Shown: positions 1 to 7,253 of the stretch, piece by piece
Layout of the letters: each line of letters starts with the position of its first letter
How positions within the stretch are numbered: the stretch's first letter is position 1
DNA from: ZC4RG29 sp964521255
GTDB taxonomy: Bacteria > Bacteroidota > Bacteroidia > Cytophagales > Cyclobacteriaceae
NCBI GenBank assembly: GCA_964521255.1
Contig: CAZFRM010000029.1
Span: 1-45,235, forward strand
Direction of reading: 5' to 3'
Length of the DNA: 45,235 bases
Notes under the pieces: generated by a model
Database searches by the model: none
What the model saw: the letters and a program-made list of their open reading frames with translations, nothing else
Told to the model about the DNA's origin: nothing
Program-made: the position numbers and the translations under genes

Positions 1-53
1 TCCTGCTAAATCTTCTAATCAACTTTGCCCTACACTCCTACTGAGTGTTGTGA

Positions 54-125
54 GCGGGAGACGAGGTTCGAACCCGCGACCTATAGCTTGGAAGGCTATC
101 GCTCTACCAACTGAGCTACTCCCGC
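54..125 (-). tRNA. tRNA-Gly (anticodon TCC)
   Basis: Read on the minus strand this 72-base stretch folds as a tRNA. The acceptor stem pairs GCGGGAG with CTCCCGC, the D arm contains AGCTCAGTTGGTAGAGC, the anticodon loop carries TCC, and the T loop is GGTTCGAACC. CCA is not encoded. Confidence 0.95.
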
Positions 126-127
126 AT

Positions 128-198
128 TGTCCGCCGAAGCTTTAGCGCAGGCGGATATCTTTTCTAGCAGTCCACCTTCGCTGAAGCTTCGGCGGACA
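128..198. repeat. Inverted repeat between the two tRNA genes
   Basis: TGTCCGCCGAAGCTT (128-142) is repeated as its exact reverse complement at 184-198. The arms are 15 bp and the loop is about 41 bases. The element fills the space between tRNA-Tyr and tRNA-Gly, so it would lie in a shared precursor transcript and form a hairpin. Whether it is a mobile palindromic repeat or a processing or termination signal cannot be decided from the window. Confidence 0.7.
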
Positions 199-200
199 CG

Positions 201-283
201 TGGGGGAAATAGGATTCGAACCTATGAAGTCATAAGACAACAGATTTACAGTCTGTCCCAGTTGGCCGCTTTGGTATTCCCCC
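201..283 (-). tRNA. tRNA-Tyr (anticodon GTA)
   Basis: The minus strand folds as an 83-base class II tRNA. GGGGGAA pairs with TTCCCCC, the anticodon loop CTGTAAA gives GTA, a long variable arm follows, and the T arm is TAGGTTCGAATCCTA. The discriminator base is A and CCA is not encoded. It lies just upstream of tRNA-Gly in the same direction, so the two are probably co-transcribed. Confidence 0.95.
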
Positions 284-330
284 AACTTTCTTTGTGTGAT
301 AAACAAAAGTGTGTTCTCTTTCGACTCAAA

Positions 331-354
331 AGCCTCCCGGCGGGAGGCTTTTTT
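331..354. terminator. GC-rich hairpin terminator
   Basis: AGCCTCCCG and CGGGAGGCT (331-349) form a strong stem with a tiny loop, flanked by T runs on both strands. It lies between the end of the DciA-like gene and the tRNA genes, all on the minus strand. It probably ends the recF-dciA transcript and could act in both directions. Confidence 0.65.
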
Positions 355-440
355 AAAAAGAGAGTGCAAAATTATACGCTTTTCCACTTTTTCAAAACTC
401 TTACCTACATTTTAAGTAGAATTTTAAGCGTTGCAGAATA

Positions 441-746
441 TCAAAGTACAACAATGTCTTTTACCACCGAGGGATCAAATTCCTTATGAAAGAGGGCCAG
501 GACTTCACTTTTGTGTAACATGAAATCCTGTTTCATGGAAGGTGAATCAAATTCAACATAAAGTATCTTATTTCTGATCGATATTTTTTTAGTCCGCTTT
601 GCAATTGGCTTACCCACCAGCCGCTCCCACGATGTTACCAGGTTGGTCTCATCAAATTTAGACTCGATGTGATATGAGTTTAACAGCTCACGAATGGCTT
701 GTCCTACGGATTGAAACGGGTTTTTTGGATCTCGTTTGTTGCTCAT
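441..746 (-). CDS. DUF721 / DciA-like protein
   Basis: This 101-residue protein matches the DUF721 (DciA-type) family. It has a short charged N-terminus with QSVGQAIRELL, then a compact domain with the conserved W-LVG-IAKRT stretch and strands around KILYVEFDSPSMKQDF. DciA proteins take part in loading the replicative helicase and bind DNA in other bacteria; that role is taken from the family. The gene follows recF with a 4-base ATGA overlap, so the two are translationally coupled. Length and start are normal for the family in this phylum. Confidence 0.85.
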   Translation of the reverse strand: MSNKRDPKNPFQSVGQAIRELLNSYHIESKFDETNLVTSWERLVGKPIAKRTKKISIRNKILYVEFDSPSMKQDFMLHKSEVLALFHKEFDPSVVKDIVVL

Positions 747-1843
747 ATCCTTTTCCTTACTTCTCCATTTTGAATCTCGTAAACGCTTACATTACCAATT
801 GCCTTTTGGAGCAATTTTGTAGTCCGGTCAGGCCTGGCGTCTGAAATGAATAACTGACCAAACTCCTTTATAAGTTCCAGCAGCCGGTCAATTCTCAGGT
901 CATCCAATTTATCAAAGATATCGTCCAGAAGTAAAACGGGTTTAAAACCTTTTACCTCTCGCAACATTTTCCATTGGGCAAGCTTTAATCCTATTACAAA
1001 CGACTTTTGTTGTCCTTGAGAGCCATATCGTTTTATATCTACATCTCCCAACCGGAATTCATAGTCATCGCGGTGAACTCCGAAGTTGGTTCTTTGCAGC
1101 GCCAGATCTTTCTGTCTATTATTTTTAGAGCCTTGAATAAAACTACCATTGTTGAGATCAGATGAATAAAGAATGCCCGCGGATTCTGAACCTTCAACCA
1201 AAAAATTAAAAAACGAATTGAAAACCGGAATAAAATCCACTACAAAGGCTTTCCTTTTTTCATAAAGCTGTTGCCCTAAGCGGTCTAATATCTCATCATA
1301 AGATTCAATAGCCAGTTCATCTACTTTTCCTCTTTCAAAAAAGAGTCGAAGAAGTCCATTGCGATTTTTTAATGTAAGATTGTATTGGATAAGATTATCC
1401 AGATAAGTATGATCAATCTGCGAGATTATACTATCAAAAAATTTTCGTCTCGATTCACTTCCCTCTTTAATCAGGTCAACATCGTCAGGGGCCATTAGCA
1501 CCACAGGATATTTTCCGATGTGTTCACTTACCTTTTGGTATTCTGTGCCGTCCTCGCGAAATGATTTTCGCATGCCAACCTGGTACCCTGCGGCAATTTC
1601 ATGTTGCCGGCCTTTCGTTAAAAAGGAACCACGTATGAAGAAATGATTAGAACCGTGACGTACGTTTATTTGATCCGCAGCTTGAAACGCGCTTTTGGTG
1701 AATGCCAAATAATAAATTGAGTCCAGCAAATTGGTTTTTCCACTCCCATTGGGCCCTACTAAAACATTGATTTTTGGATCAAAATCTATATTGATCTCTC
1801 CATAATTCCGGTAATTAAATAAGTAGAGTTTTTGAAGAATCAT
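743..1843 (-). CDS. recF: DNA replication/repair protein RecF
   Basis: RecF is an SMC-like ATPase that helps load RecA at single-strand gaps. The 366 residues show the expected order: Walker A GPNGSGKT near residue 30, the ABC-type signature YGSQGQQKSFVIGLKLAQW near 274-292, and Walker B PVLLLDDIFDKLD near 303-315. The N-terminal MILQKLYLFNYRNY is typical, which supports the start. It is divergent from pdhA and overlaps the DciA-like gene downstream by 4 bases. A matching promoter lies about 60 bases upstream. Confidence 0.96.
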   Translation of the reverse strand: MILQKLYLFNYRNYGEINIDFDPKINVLVGPNGSGKTNLLDSIYYLAFTKSAFQAADQINVRHGSNHFFIRGSFLTKGRQHEIAAGYQVGMRKSFREDGTEYQKVSEHIGKYPVVLMAPDDVDLIKEGSESRRKFFDSIISQIDHTYLDNLIQYNLTLKNRNGLLRLFFERGKVDELAIESYDEILDRLGQQLYEKRKAFVVDFIPVFNSFFNFLVEGSESAGILYSSDLNNGSFIQGSKNNRQKDLALQRTNFGVHRDDYEFRLGDVDIKRYGSQGQQKSFVIGLKLAQWKMLREVKGFKPVLLLDDIFDKLDDLRIDRLLELIKEFGQLFISDARPDRTTKLLQKAIGNVSVYEIQNGEVRKRI

Positions 1844-1862
1844 GGAGTTTTACGGGGAATTC

Positions 1863-1894
1863 TTTGGCGAATGATCGTTCGGGTCTTATTTTCG
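1863..1894 (+). promoter_or_regulatory. Putative pdhA promoter
   Basis: TTTG (1863-1866) and TATTTTCG (1887-1894) are 20 bases apart. This fits the Bacteroidota consensus with one mismatch in the -7 box. It would give a leader of about 20 bases to the ATG at 1919 and excludes the longer reading of the gene from 1832. Confidence 0.5.
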
Positions 1895-1905
1895 CACCTC
1901 AGATT

Positions 1906-1936
1906 CAAAATTAGGTATATGTCAACGACAACCAAA
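1906..1936 (-). promoter_or_regulatory. Putative recF-dciA promoter
   Basis: On the minus strand TTTG (1936-1933) and TAATTTTG (1913-1906) are 19 bases apart, an exact match to TTTG-N19-TAnnTTTG. The recF ATG is about 60 bases downstream. The element overlaps the first codons of pdhA, so the two divergent promoters interlock. Confidence 0.6.
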
Positions 1937-2965
1937 TCGAACTCAAAAGCTGCTGATGTGAAGAAAGCTGACAAGAAACAGGAATTTTCAAAAGAAACTT
2001 ATCTGCGTTGGTATGATACCATGCAACTCATGCGGAAATTTGAAGAGAAGGCAGGACAATTATACGGTCAGCAAAAAATAAGAGGTTTTTGCCATCTCTA
2101 CATTGGACAAGAAGCCTGTGTAGCAGGAGCTGTAACCGCGCTTGAAAAAGGTGATAAATGGATAACTGCTTACCGTGACCATGCGCACCCATTGGCACTC
2201 GGGACTAATCCGAAAGCTATAATGGCTGAATTATTTGCAAAGAAGACCGGAAGTTCAAAGGGAAAAGGCGGCTCAATGCACATTTTTGACAAAGAGCATG
2301 GCTTTTTTGGCGGACATGGAATTGTTGGAGCACAGATACCTCTTGGCGCCGGGATTGCCTTCGCTGAAAAATATAATAAGACCGGCAAACTATGTATTTG
2401 CTTTATGGGAGATGGCGCAGTTCGTCAGGGTGCATTTCATGAAACCCTCAATCTGGCGATGCTATGGAAGGTTCCTGTGATTTTTGTAATTGAAAATAAT
2501 GGATATGCAATGGGCACCTCTGTGAAGAGGACATCCAACGTTTATGAGCTTTATACATTAGGGGATGCTTACGATATGCCATCAGAAGCAGTCGATGCAA
2601 TGAGTGTGGAAGAAGTTCATAAAGCCGTAAGCCGTGCGGCGGAGAGAGCTCGCAAAGGTGAAGGCCCAACCCTTTTGGAATTCAGAACCTATCGATATAA
2701 GGGACATTCAATGTCCGACCCGGCCAAGTACAGAACCAAAGACGAAGTTGAAGAATATAAGCAACGCGATCCGGTTGAAGTTGTAAAACAAACCCTTCTT
2801 TCAAAGAAATTTGCGACCGAAAAGGAGATTGAAGCAATGGATCAAAAAATAATTACCATCGTTGAAGAAAGCGTGAAATTCGCAGAAGAATCCGAATATC
2901 CTGATCCATCTGAGGCATTTCAGGACATTTATGTACAAGAGGACTACCCTTTCATAACAGACTAA
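1919..2965 (+). CDS. pdhA: Pyruvate dehydrogenase E1 component, alpha subunit
   Basis: This is the thiamine-diphosphate subunit that decarboxylates pyruvate in the pyruvate dehydrogenase complex. The thiamine/Mg2+ motif is GDGAVRQGAFHETLN followed by IENNGYAMGT. The early LYIGQEACVAGA and the loop RYKGHSMSDPAKYR are typical of E1 alpha. The first residues (MSTTTKSNSKAADVKK) are a low-complexity lead. I chose ATG 1919 because conserved sequence begins after it and the promoter lies between 1832 and 1919. E1 beta and E2 are not in the window. Length is 348 residues. Confidence 0.93.
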   Translation: MSTTTKSNSKAADVKKADKKQEFSKETYLRWYDTMQLMRKFEEKAGQLYGQQKIRGFCHLYIGQEACVAGAVTALEKGDKWITAYRDHAHPLALGTNPKAIMAELFAKKTGSSKGKGGSMHIFDKEHGFFGGHGIVGAQIPLGAGIAFAEKYNKTGKLCICFMGDGAVRQGAFHETLNLAMLWKVPVIFVIENNGYAMGTSVKRTSNVYELYTLGDAYDMPSEAVDAMSVEEVHKAVSRAAERARKGEGPTLLEFRTYRYKGHSMSDPAKYRTKDEVEEYKQRDPVEVVKQTLLSKKFATEKEIEAMDQKIITIVEESVKFAEESEYPDPSEAFQDIYVQEDYPFITD

Positions 2966-2970
2966 TCATT

Positions 2971-3001
2971 TTTGTTAAGACTTATCTAATTTGTAGTTTT
3001 G
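2971..3001 (+). promoter_or_regulatory. Promoter of the TPR gene
   Basis: TTTG (2971-2974), a 19-base spacer and TAGTTTTG (2994-3001) match the Bacteroidota consensus exactly. Transcription would start near 3005, about 50 bases before the gene. Confidence 0.7.
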
Positions 3002-3057
3002 CGCCCGCTTAATGGCCAGCAAAAGCTGGGTATCATTAAGGTTTATTAATTAATCAA

Positions 3058-3747
3058 ATGGCAAAGAAAAAAGAAACGCATAGCGAAATCCTGGAGAGTT
3101 CTGAAGCATTGGCACAAAAGCTGGAAGTGGCAGAAGGTTGGATTGAAAGCAATCCTAAAATAGTGATTGGTATAGTTGGAGTAATACTCCTGGTTGTGGG
3201 CGGATATTTTGGATTTAATTATTTCAGAGACAAGAAAGATGTTGAAGCTCAAAGGGAGATGTTTCAGGCCGTCTATTATTTCGAGTCAGATAGCCTTGAT
3301 TTAGCATTGAATGGGGACGGAAACAATTTAGGATTCCTTGATATAGCAAGCGAATATGGTATTACCCCCGCTGGCAACCTCGCCAGTTATTACGCTGGGG
3401 CAGCCTATTTAAAACAAGGCAAGTATGAACTTGCCCGCCTGTACCTTGAGGATTTTAAATCAAAGGATTTGCTGGTACAGGCTCGTGCCTACAGCCTTGT
3501 GGGTGATTCGTACATGGAAGAACAAAACTACCAACAGGCTGCAAGTTTTTATGGCAAAGCTGCCAACTATAAACCCAACAAGTATTACACACCAACTTAC
3601 TTAATGAAGGAAGCCCTTGCTTATGAAAAACTAAACGACACAGCAAAAGCCATTAGTACCTATCAAAAAATAATTGATAACTATTGGGAATCTCCAGAGT
3701 ATCAAAATGCGAGAAAATTTAAAGCTCGCCTGGAACCTAACTCATAA
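3058..3747 (+). CDS. Membrane-anchored tetratricopeptide repeat protein
   Basis: The protein has 229 residues. After about 35 charged residues comes one hydrophobic segment (IVIGIVGVILLVVGGYFGFNYF), which should anchor it in the inner membrane. The rest is helical with TPR-like pairs: AGNLASYYAGAAYLKQGKYELARLYLEDF, ARAYSLVGDSYMEEQNYQQAASFYGKAA, and LMKEALAYEKLNDTAKAISTYQKII. TPR domains act as protein-binding scaffolds; the partner is unknown. It has its own promoter and a strong terminator after it, so it is probably transcribed alone although it sits just before ribH. Confidence 0.8.
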   Translation: MAKKKETHSEILESSEALAQKLEVAEGWIESNPKIVIGIVGVILLVVGGYFGFNYFRDKKDVEAQREMFQAVYYFESDSLDLALNGDGNNLGFLDIASEYGITPAGNLASYYAGAAYLKQGKYELARLYLEDFKSKDLLVQARAYSLVGDSYMEEQNYQQAASFYGKAANYKPNKYYTPTYLMKEALAYEKLNDTAKAISTYQKIIDNYWESPEYQNARKFKARLEPNS

Positions 3748-3766
3748 ATATTTTAGAATTAATTTT

Positions 3767-3796
3767 AAAGGGATAGAAACACTATCCCTTTTTTTA
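3767..3796 (+). terminator. Intrinsic terminator after the TPR gene
   Basis: AAAGGGATAG and CTATCCCTTT form a perfect 10-bp stem with the loop AAACA, followed directly by a T run. It lies 20 bases after the stop codon. Confidence 0.85.
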
Positions 3797-3826
3797 TTTG
3801 ATAAAAATCTTAACCTCATACATTTT
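3797..3826 (+). promoter_or_regulatory. Possible ribH promoter
   Basis: TTTG (3797-3800), an 18-base gap and TACATTTT (3819-3826) resemble the consensus, with the last G missing. If real, the start point falls almost on the ATG at 3831. Confidence 0.35.
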
Positions 3827-3830
3827 AAGA

Positions 3831-4298
3831 ATGGCCGGCTCACACAAATCAGGAACTGTAAAAAGCGACAAAGACTTAGCTAAGAAGAAATTCGGTATTG
3901 TAGTCACGGAGTGGAACGAAGAGATTACAGAAGCTTTGTACGAGGGAGCCGTCGCGTCTTTGAAAGCGCATGGCGTAGGCAAAGATAATATCATAAGAAA
4001 AAATGTTCCTGGCAGTTTTGAATTATCGCTTGGTGCTTTATGGATGGCCGAAGAGAAAAAAATCGATGCTGTAATTTGCTTAGGCTGTGTAATACAGGGT
4101 GAAACCCCTCACTTTGATTATATCTGCCAGGCTGTTGCTTATGGAATTACACAAGTCGGCTTGAAAACACGAAAGCCTGTAATTTTCGGCGTGCTCACTA
4201 CATCGAACAAGCAACAAGCGCTTGATCGTGCCGGCGGTAAGTATGGAAATAAAGGTGAAGAGGCAGCGCTAACAGCACTGAAGATGCTCGACTTTTGA
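3831..4298 (+). CDS. ribH: 6,7-dimethyl-8-ribityllumazine synthase
   Basis: This enzyme performs the penultimate step of riboflavin synthesis by joining the ribityl-pyrimidine to dihydroxybutanone phosphate. The 155 residues contain FGIVVTEWNEEITEAL, the substrate-binding VPGSFELSLGA, and GCVIQGETPHFDYI with the catalytic-region histidine. The family forms pentamers or 60-mers. I chose ATG 3831, not the upstream in-frame codon at 3798, because MAGSHKSG leads straight into the domain and the upstream stretch contains the promoter-like sequence and the T run of the preceding terminator. Confidence 0.95.
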   Translation: MAGSHKSGTVKSDKDLAKKKFGIVVTEWNEEITEALYEGAVASLKAHGVGKDNIIRKNVPGSFELSLGALWMAEEKKIDAVICLGCVIQGETPHFDYICQAVAYGITQVGLKTRKPVIFGVLTTSNKQQALDRAGGKYGNKGEEAALTALKMLDF

Positions 4299-4347
4299 AA
4301 TTTTGATTAGCCAATTTTAGTTTAACTTTTGGTTAAACATTGCCGCT

Positions 4348-4740
4348 ATGCTTTCGAAACAGGATCACGTTGAGTACTGGAAAAGAGAAGCGACGAGATA
4401 CTGGGAAACCGCTCTTTACCTGATCAAAGGCAATCAACATGTGATGGCTTTATTCATGTTCCATCTGGTTATTGAAAAGCTACTAAAAGCTCATTGGGTA
4501 AAAGATAATGTAGACAACTTTCCTCCAAGGACTCACGACCTTCAATTTCTGCACAATCAAACTGATCTGGATTTGCTTGCTGAGGATTATGATTACCTGG
4601 CTATTGTGAACCAATGGAACATTGATACGCGTTATCCTGATTATAAGGATAAAATCTATTCAATCGCTGATGAAGCCTATTTAAAAACGCAACATAAAAA
4701 GATCAATAATCTCCGCACATGTTTACTCGAAAAGCTTTAA
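4348..4740 (+). CDS. HEPN-domain protein (toxin-antitoxin-like pair)
   Basis: This 130-residue helical protein has the HEPN fold signature: DHVEYWKREATRYWETALYLI, ALFMFHLVIEKLLKAHW, FPPRTHDLQFL and NIDTRYPD. HEPN proteins paired with minimal nucleotidyltransferases often form toxin-antitoxin modules in which HEPN is an RNase. I do not see a clear R-X4-6-H catalytic motif, so activity is uncertain. It overlaps the nucleotidyltransferase gene by 22 bases and is therefore coupled to it. A non-toxin role such as nucleotide or RNA binding is possible. Confidence 0.82.
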   Translation: MLSKQDHVEYWKREATRYWETALYLIKGNQHVMALFMFHLVIEKLLKAHWVKDNVDNFPPRTHDLQFLHNQTDLDLLAEDYDYLAIVNQWNIDTRYPDYKDKIYSIADEAYLKTQHKKINNLRTCLLEKL

Positions 4741-5036
4741 ATAAATATATCAATGGATTCATCGAAGAACTTAAGAGCCAGGGGTACAAACCGATGAAGG
4801 CTATACTATTTGGCTCTTATGCGTATGGCAAACCCAATGAACTTAGCGATATAGATCTTGCTTTATGGGACGCGCGATTTAAAGGCTGTGGTACGCACGA
4901 TGTAGAACCCATTGCCACCCTGTTGTCAAAGTATCCGTTCATTGAGTTACATCCTTTTGCCCCTGAAGATACCCCCGAACAAAATCCATTTGTTCATGAG
5001 ATAACAAAAAAGGGACACCTTATCACTATACCTTAA
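4719..5036 (+). CDS. Minimal nucleotidyltransferase (MNT), partner of HEPN
   Basis: The 105 residues carry the polymerase-beta-type motif LFGSYAYGKPNELSDIDLAL, i.e. GS-x-x-x-G followed by S-D-x-D, which binds metal and nucleotide. In known HEPN-MNT modules the MNT protein modifies the HEPN partner with AMP and silences it; here that is inference from the family. The third acidic residue may lie in the FIELHPF strand. It follows the HEPN gene with a 22-base overlap and ends before a convergent terminator. Confidence 0.87.
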   Translation: MFTRKALNKYINGFIEELKSQGYKPMKAILFGSYAYGKPNELSDIDLALWDARFKGCGTHDVEPIATLLSKYPFIELHPFAPEDTPEQNPFVHEITKKGHLITIP

Positions 5037-5080
5037 CCCGCATTTTTTCACGAGGGACAACAGAAGTTATCTCTCAATAC

Positions 5081-5132
5081 TTTGGTGAAAACAATCACAT
5101 TACATTTTGAATCAGTGATTATTTTCACCAAA
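5081..5132. terminator. Bidirectional terminator hairpin
   Basis: An 18-bp arm starting TTTGGTGAAAA (5081-5098) pairs with 5115-5132, with one G-T-type mismatch and a 16-base loop. A/T runs lie on both sides. It separates the convergent MNT and icd genes and probably ends both transcripts. Confidence 0.7.
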
Positions 5133-5138
5133 ATCATT

Positions 5139-6386
5139 TTACATATTCTTCACCACTTCCTTTGCAAATTCAGAACACTTCAAAAGCGTTGCACCTTCCA
5201 TCATGCGGTGAAAATCGTAGGTAACTTTCTTTGCAGCGATAGTGGCTTCAAGACTTTTTGTTATCATATCTGCTGCTTCATGCCAGCCGAGGTATTCAAG
5301 CATCATAACGCCTGAAAGAATTACTGAGCCTGGATTCACTTTATCCTGGCCTGCATACTTAGGGGCCGTGCCATGCGTTGCCTCAAAGATAGCGTGACCG
5401 GTATGGTAATTAATATTTCCGCCGGGCGCTATACCAATACCCCCAACGATAGCAGCAAGCGCATCGGATACATAGTCACCATTTAAGTTGAGTGTGGCAA
5501 CTACGGAATATTCATCTGGTCTTAACAATATCTGTTGTAAGAAAGCATCAGCGATAGAATCTTTGATAACAATTTTATGGCCCCCTTTTTCAATTACCTG
5601 CCAGGGGCCGCCATCAAGATCAACCGCACCAAATTCCCGCTTTGCTAAATCATAACCCCAATCGCGGAATCCGCCTTCTGTAAACTTCATGATATTACCC
5701 TTGTGAACCAGCGTTACGCTAGGCTTCTTGTGAGCGATGGCAAATTCAATTGCTGAACGAACAAGTCTCTCTGTGCCTTCCTTAGAAACGGGTTTGATTC
5801 CAATTCCTGAAGTCTGAGGAAACCTTATCTTTTTATAAAGTTTTGGAAAGGCTTCATTAAACAAGGACATGAATTTCTTATTGTCATCGCTGCCTTGTTG
5901 AAATTCTATACCGGCATATATGTCCTCCGTGTTTTCACGAAAAATTACCATATCTGTCTTTTGAGGTTCCTTTACCGGTGAAGGAACTCCTTTAAACCAT
6001 CTTACGGGGCGAACACAAGCATAAAGATCAAGCTCCTGGCGAAGCGCCACATTCAATGAGCGAATGCCACCACCAACGGGTGTTGTGAGCGGTCCTTTAA
6101 TTCCGACAAGATATTCTTTGAAAGCGGTCATCGTTTCATCCGGCATCCAGTTATTTACTTTCTTGAAGGACTTCTCTCCGGCCAATACTTCCATCCAGTT
6201 GATCTTGCGTTTGCCTTGATAGGCTTTTTCCACTGCTGAATCGAATACAAGCTTGGAGGCAGGCCATATATCAATACCGGTACCATCGCCTTCGATGAAA
6301 GGGATCGTTGGATTATCTGGCACTACCAGCTTACCATTCTTAATGCTGATCCGCCCAGTGTCGGACAAGTTTTTCTGATCGCTCAT
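5139..6386 (-). CDS. icd: Isocitrate dehydrogenase (NADP+)
   Basis: This TCA-cycle enzyme oxidises isocitrate to 2-oxoglutarate with NADP+. The 415 residues are of the E. coli type: IPFIEGDGTGIDIWPAS at the N-terminus, the substrate loop GGIRSLNVALRQELDLYACVRPVRW, IFRENTEDIYAGIEF, SVTLVHKGNIMKFTEGGFRDW, and NLNGDYVSDALAAIVGGIGIAPG. The serine in RSLN corresponds to the residue phosphorylated by isocitrate dehydrogenase kinase in E. coli; no kinase gene is visible here. The gene stands alone, with about 200 bases to the divergent CAP gene. Confidence 0.96.
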   Translation of the reverse strand: MSDQKNLSDTGRISIKNGKLVVPDNPTIPFIEGDGTGIDIWPASKLVFDSAVEKAYQGKRKINWMEVLAGEKSFKKVNNWMPDETMTAFKEYLVGIKGPLTTPVGGGIRSLNVALRQELDLYACVRPVRWFKGVPSPVKEPQKTDMVIFRENTEDIYAGIEFQQGSDDNKKFMSLFNEAFPKLYKKIRFPQTSGIGIKPVSKEGTERLVRSAIEFAIAHKKPSVTLVHKGNIMKFTEGGFRDWGYDLAKREFGAVDLDGGPWQVIEKGGHKIVIKDSIADAFLQQILLRPDEYSVVATLNLNGDYVSDALAAIVGGIGIAPGGNINYHTGHAIFEATHGTAPKYAGQDKVNPGSVILSGVMMLEYLGWHEAADMITKSLEATIAAKKVTYDFHRMMEGATLLKCSEFAKEVVKNM

Positions 6387-6586
6387 TTTGCTTTTTTATT
6401 TACCTATAATAATTAATTGACAGACAAAAGATTTGGCTCAGCCGTGTGACGATTACCGAAAACAAAGCGTTATCCAAATACCCTAACGTCCAAGGGTCGG
6501 ATTTTTTCGGGGCGCAAATTAAAAAATTAACTTCATTTAGAAAGTACTTTATTTGGATAGCGGCCTAAGCATCATAATATTCATTC

Positions 6587-7165
6587 ATGAAACCGATTGT
6601 TCTAATTCTTTTTGTCTTTTTCGTAAGCCAATCAACACGTATTGAAAAAGCAACCTCTCCACAGGTTTGTGTCAGTCAGGAAGAACAGAAACTCTATGAT
6701 CTGATCATGAGTTACCGGAAATCAAAGAACCTGAAGCCTATTCCGTTATCGTCCAAGCTTTCCCTCGTAGCACAAGTACACGCCAGAGACCTCGTTGAAA
6801 ATTTCAAATTTGATCCGAAAGGAAAATGCAATCCTCACAGTTGGTCAAAAAAGGGGAAGTGGTCAGCCTGCTGCTACACCAACGATCACAAGGCAGCCCA
6901 GTGCATGTGGGATAAGCCGAAAGAGATTGCAGACTATGAAAAGCCGGGGTATGAGATCGCTTATTACAGTTCAAAGGGGGCAACGGCCGAAGAAGGATTA
7001 GCCGGCTGGAAAGTAAGTCCTGCTCATAATCCGCTCATAATCAATTCTGAGATGTGGAGCAAGGTTGAATGGAAAGCGATCGGAGTTGGAATTTATGGAG
7101 AATATGGAATTGTCTGGTTTGGGGAAGCTGAGGATTCTTTAGTTCCTTCCCTTTGCCTGAATTGA
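6587..7165 (+). CDS. CAP/SCP-domain secreted protein
   Basis: The 192 residues start with a hydrophobic signal-like segment (PIVLILFVFFVSQS). The mature part is a CAP (SCP/PR-1) domain: EQKLYDLIMSYRKSKNLKPIPLSSKLSLVAQVHARDL is typical of CAP helices, and CNPHSW and SEMWSKVEWKAIGVGIY fit the conserved His and the late motif. Several cysteines (in KGKCNPHSW, SACCYTNDH and AAQCMW) suggest disulfides outside the cytoplasm. CAP proteins have varied or unknown bacterial functions. The gene appears to stand alone. Confidence 0.85.
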   Translation: MKPIVLILFVFFVSQSTRIEKATSPQVCVSQEEQKLYDLIMSYRKSKNLKPIPLSSKLSLVAQVHARDLVENFKFDPKGKCNPHSWSKKGKWSACCYTNDHKAAQCMWDKPKEIADYEKPGYEIAYYSSKGATAEEGLAGWKVSPAHNPLIINSEMWSKVEWKAIGVGIYGEYGIVWFGEAEDSLVPSLCLN

Positions 7166-7222
7166 TGAATCCAAATTATCAAGCCTGGTAAGTTTTTTGG
7201 TTGGTTTATGGGAAAATAAAGT

Positions 7223-7253
7223 AAGTTTACAGTTTACTGTAAACTGTAAACTT
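7223..7253. promoter_or_regulatory. 31-bp perfect palindromic operator overlapping a start codon
   Basis: AAGTTTACAGTTTAC (7223-7237) and its exact reverse complement (7239-7253) flank a single base. The palindrome contains four GTTTAC half-sites at 7-base spacing, two in each orientation. Its last bases are the first two of the TTG start codon at 7252. The downstream gene encodes a winged-helix protein, so self-repression through this site is the simplest reading. Confidence 0.8.

Noticed and set aside
127..489. 120-residue plus-strand frame
   Set aside because: It runs through tRNA-Tyr, the hairpin terminator and the end of the DciA-like gene.
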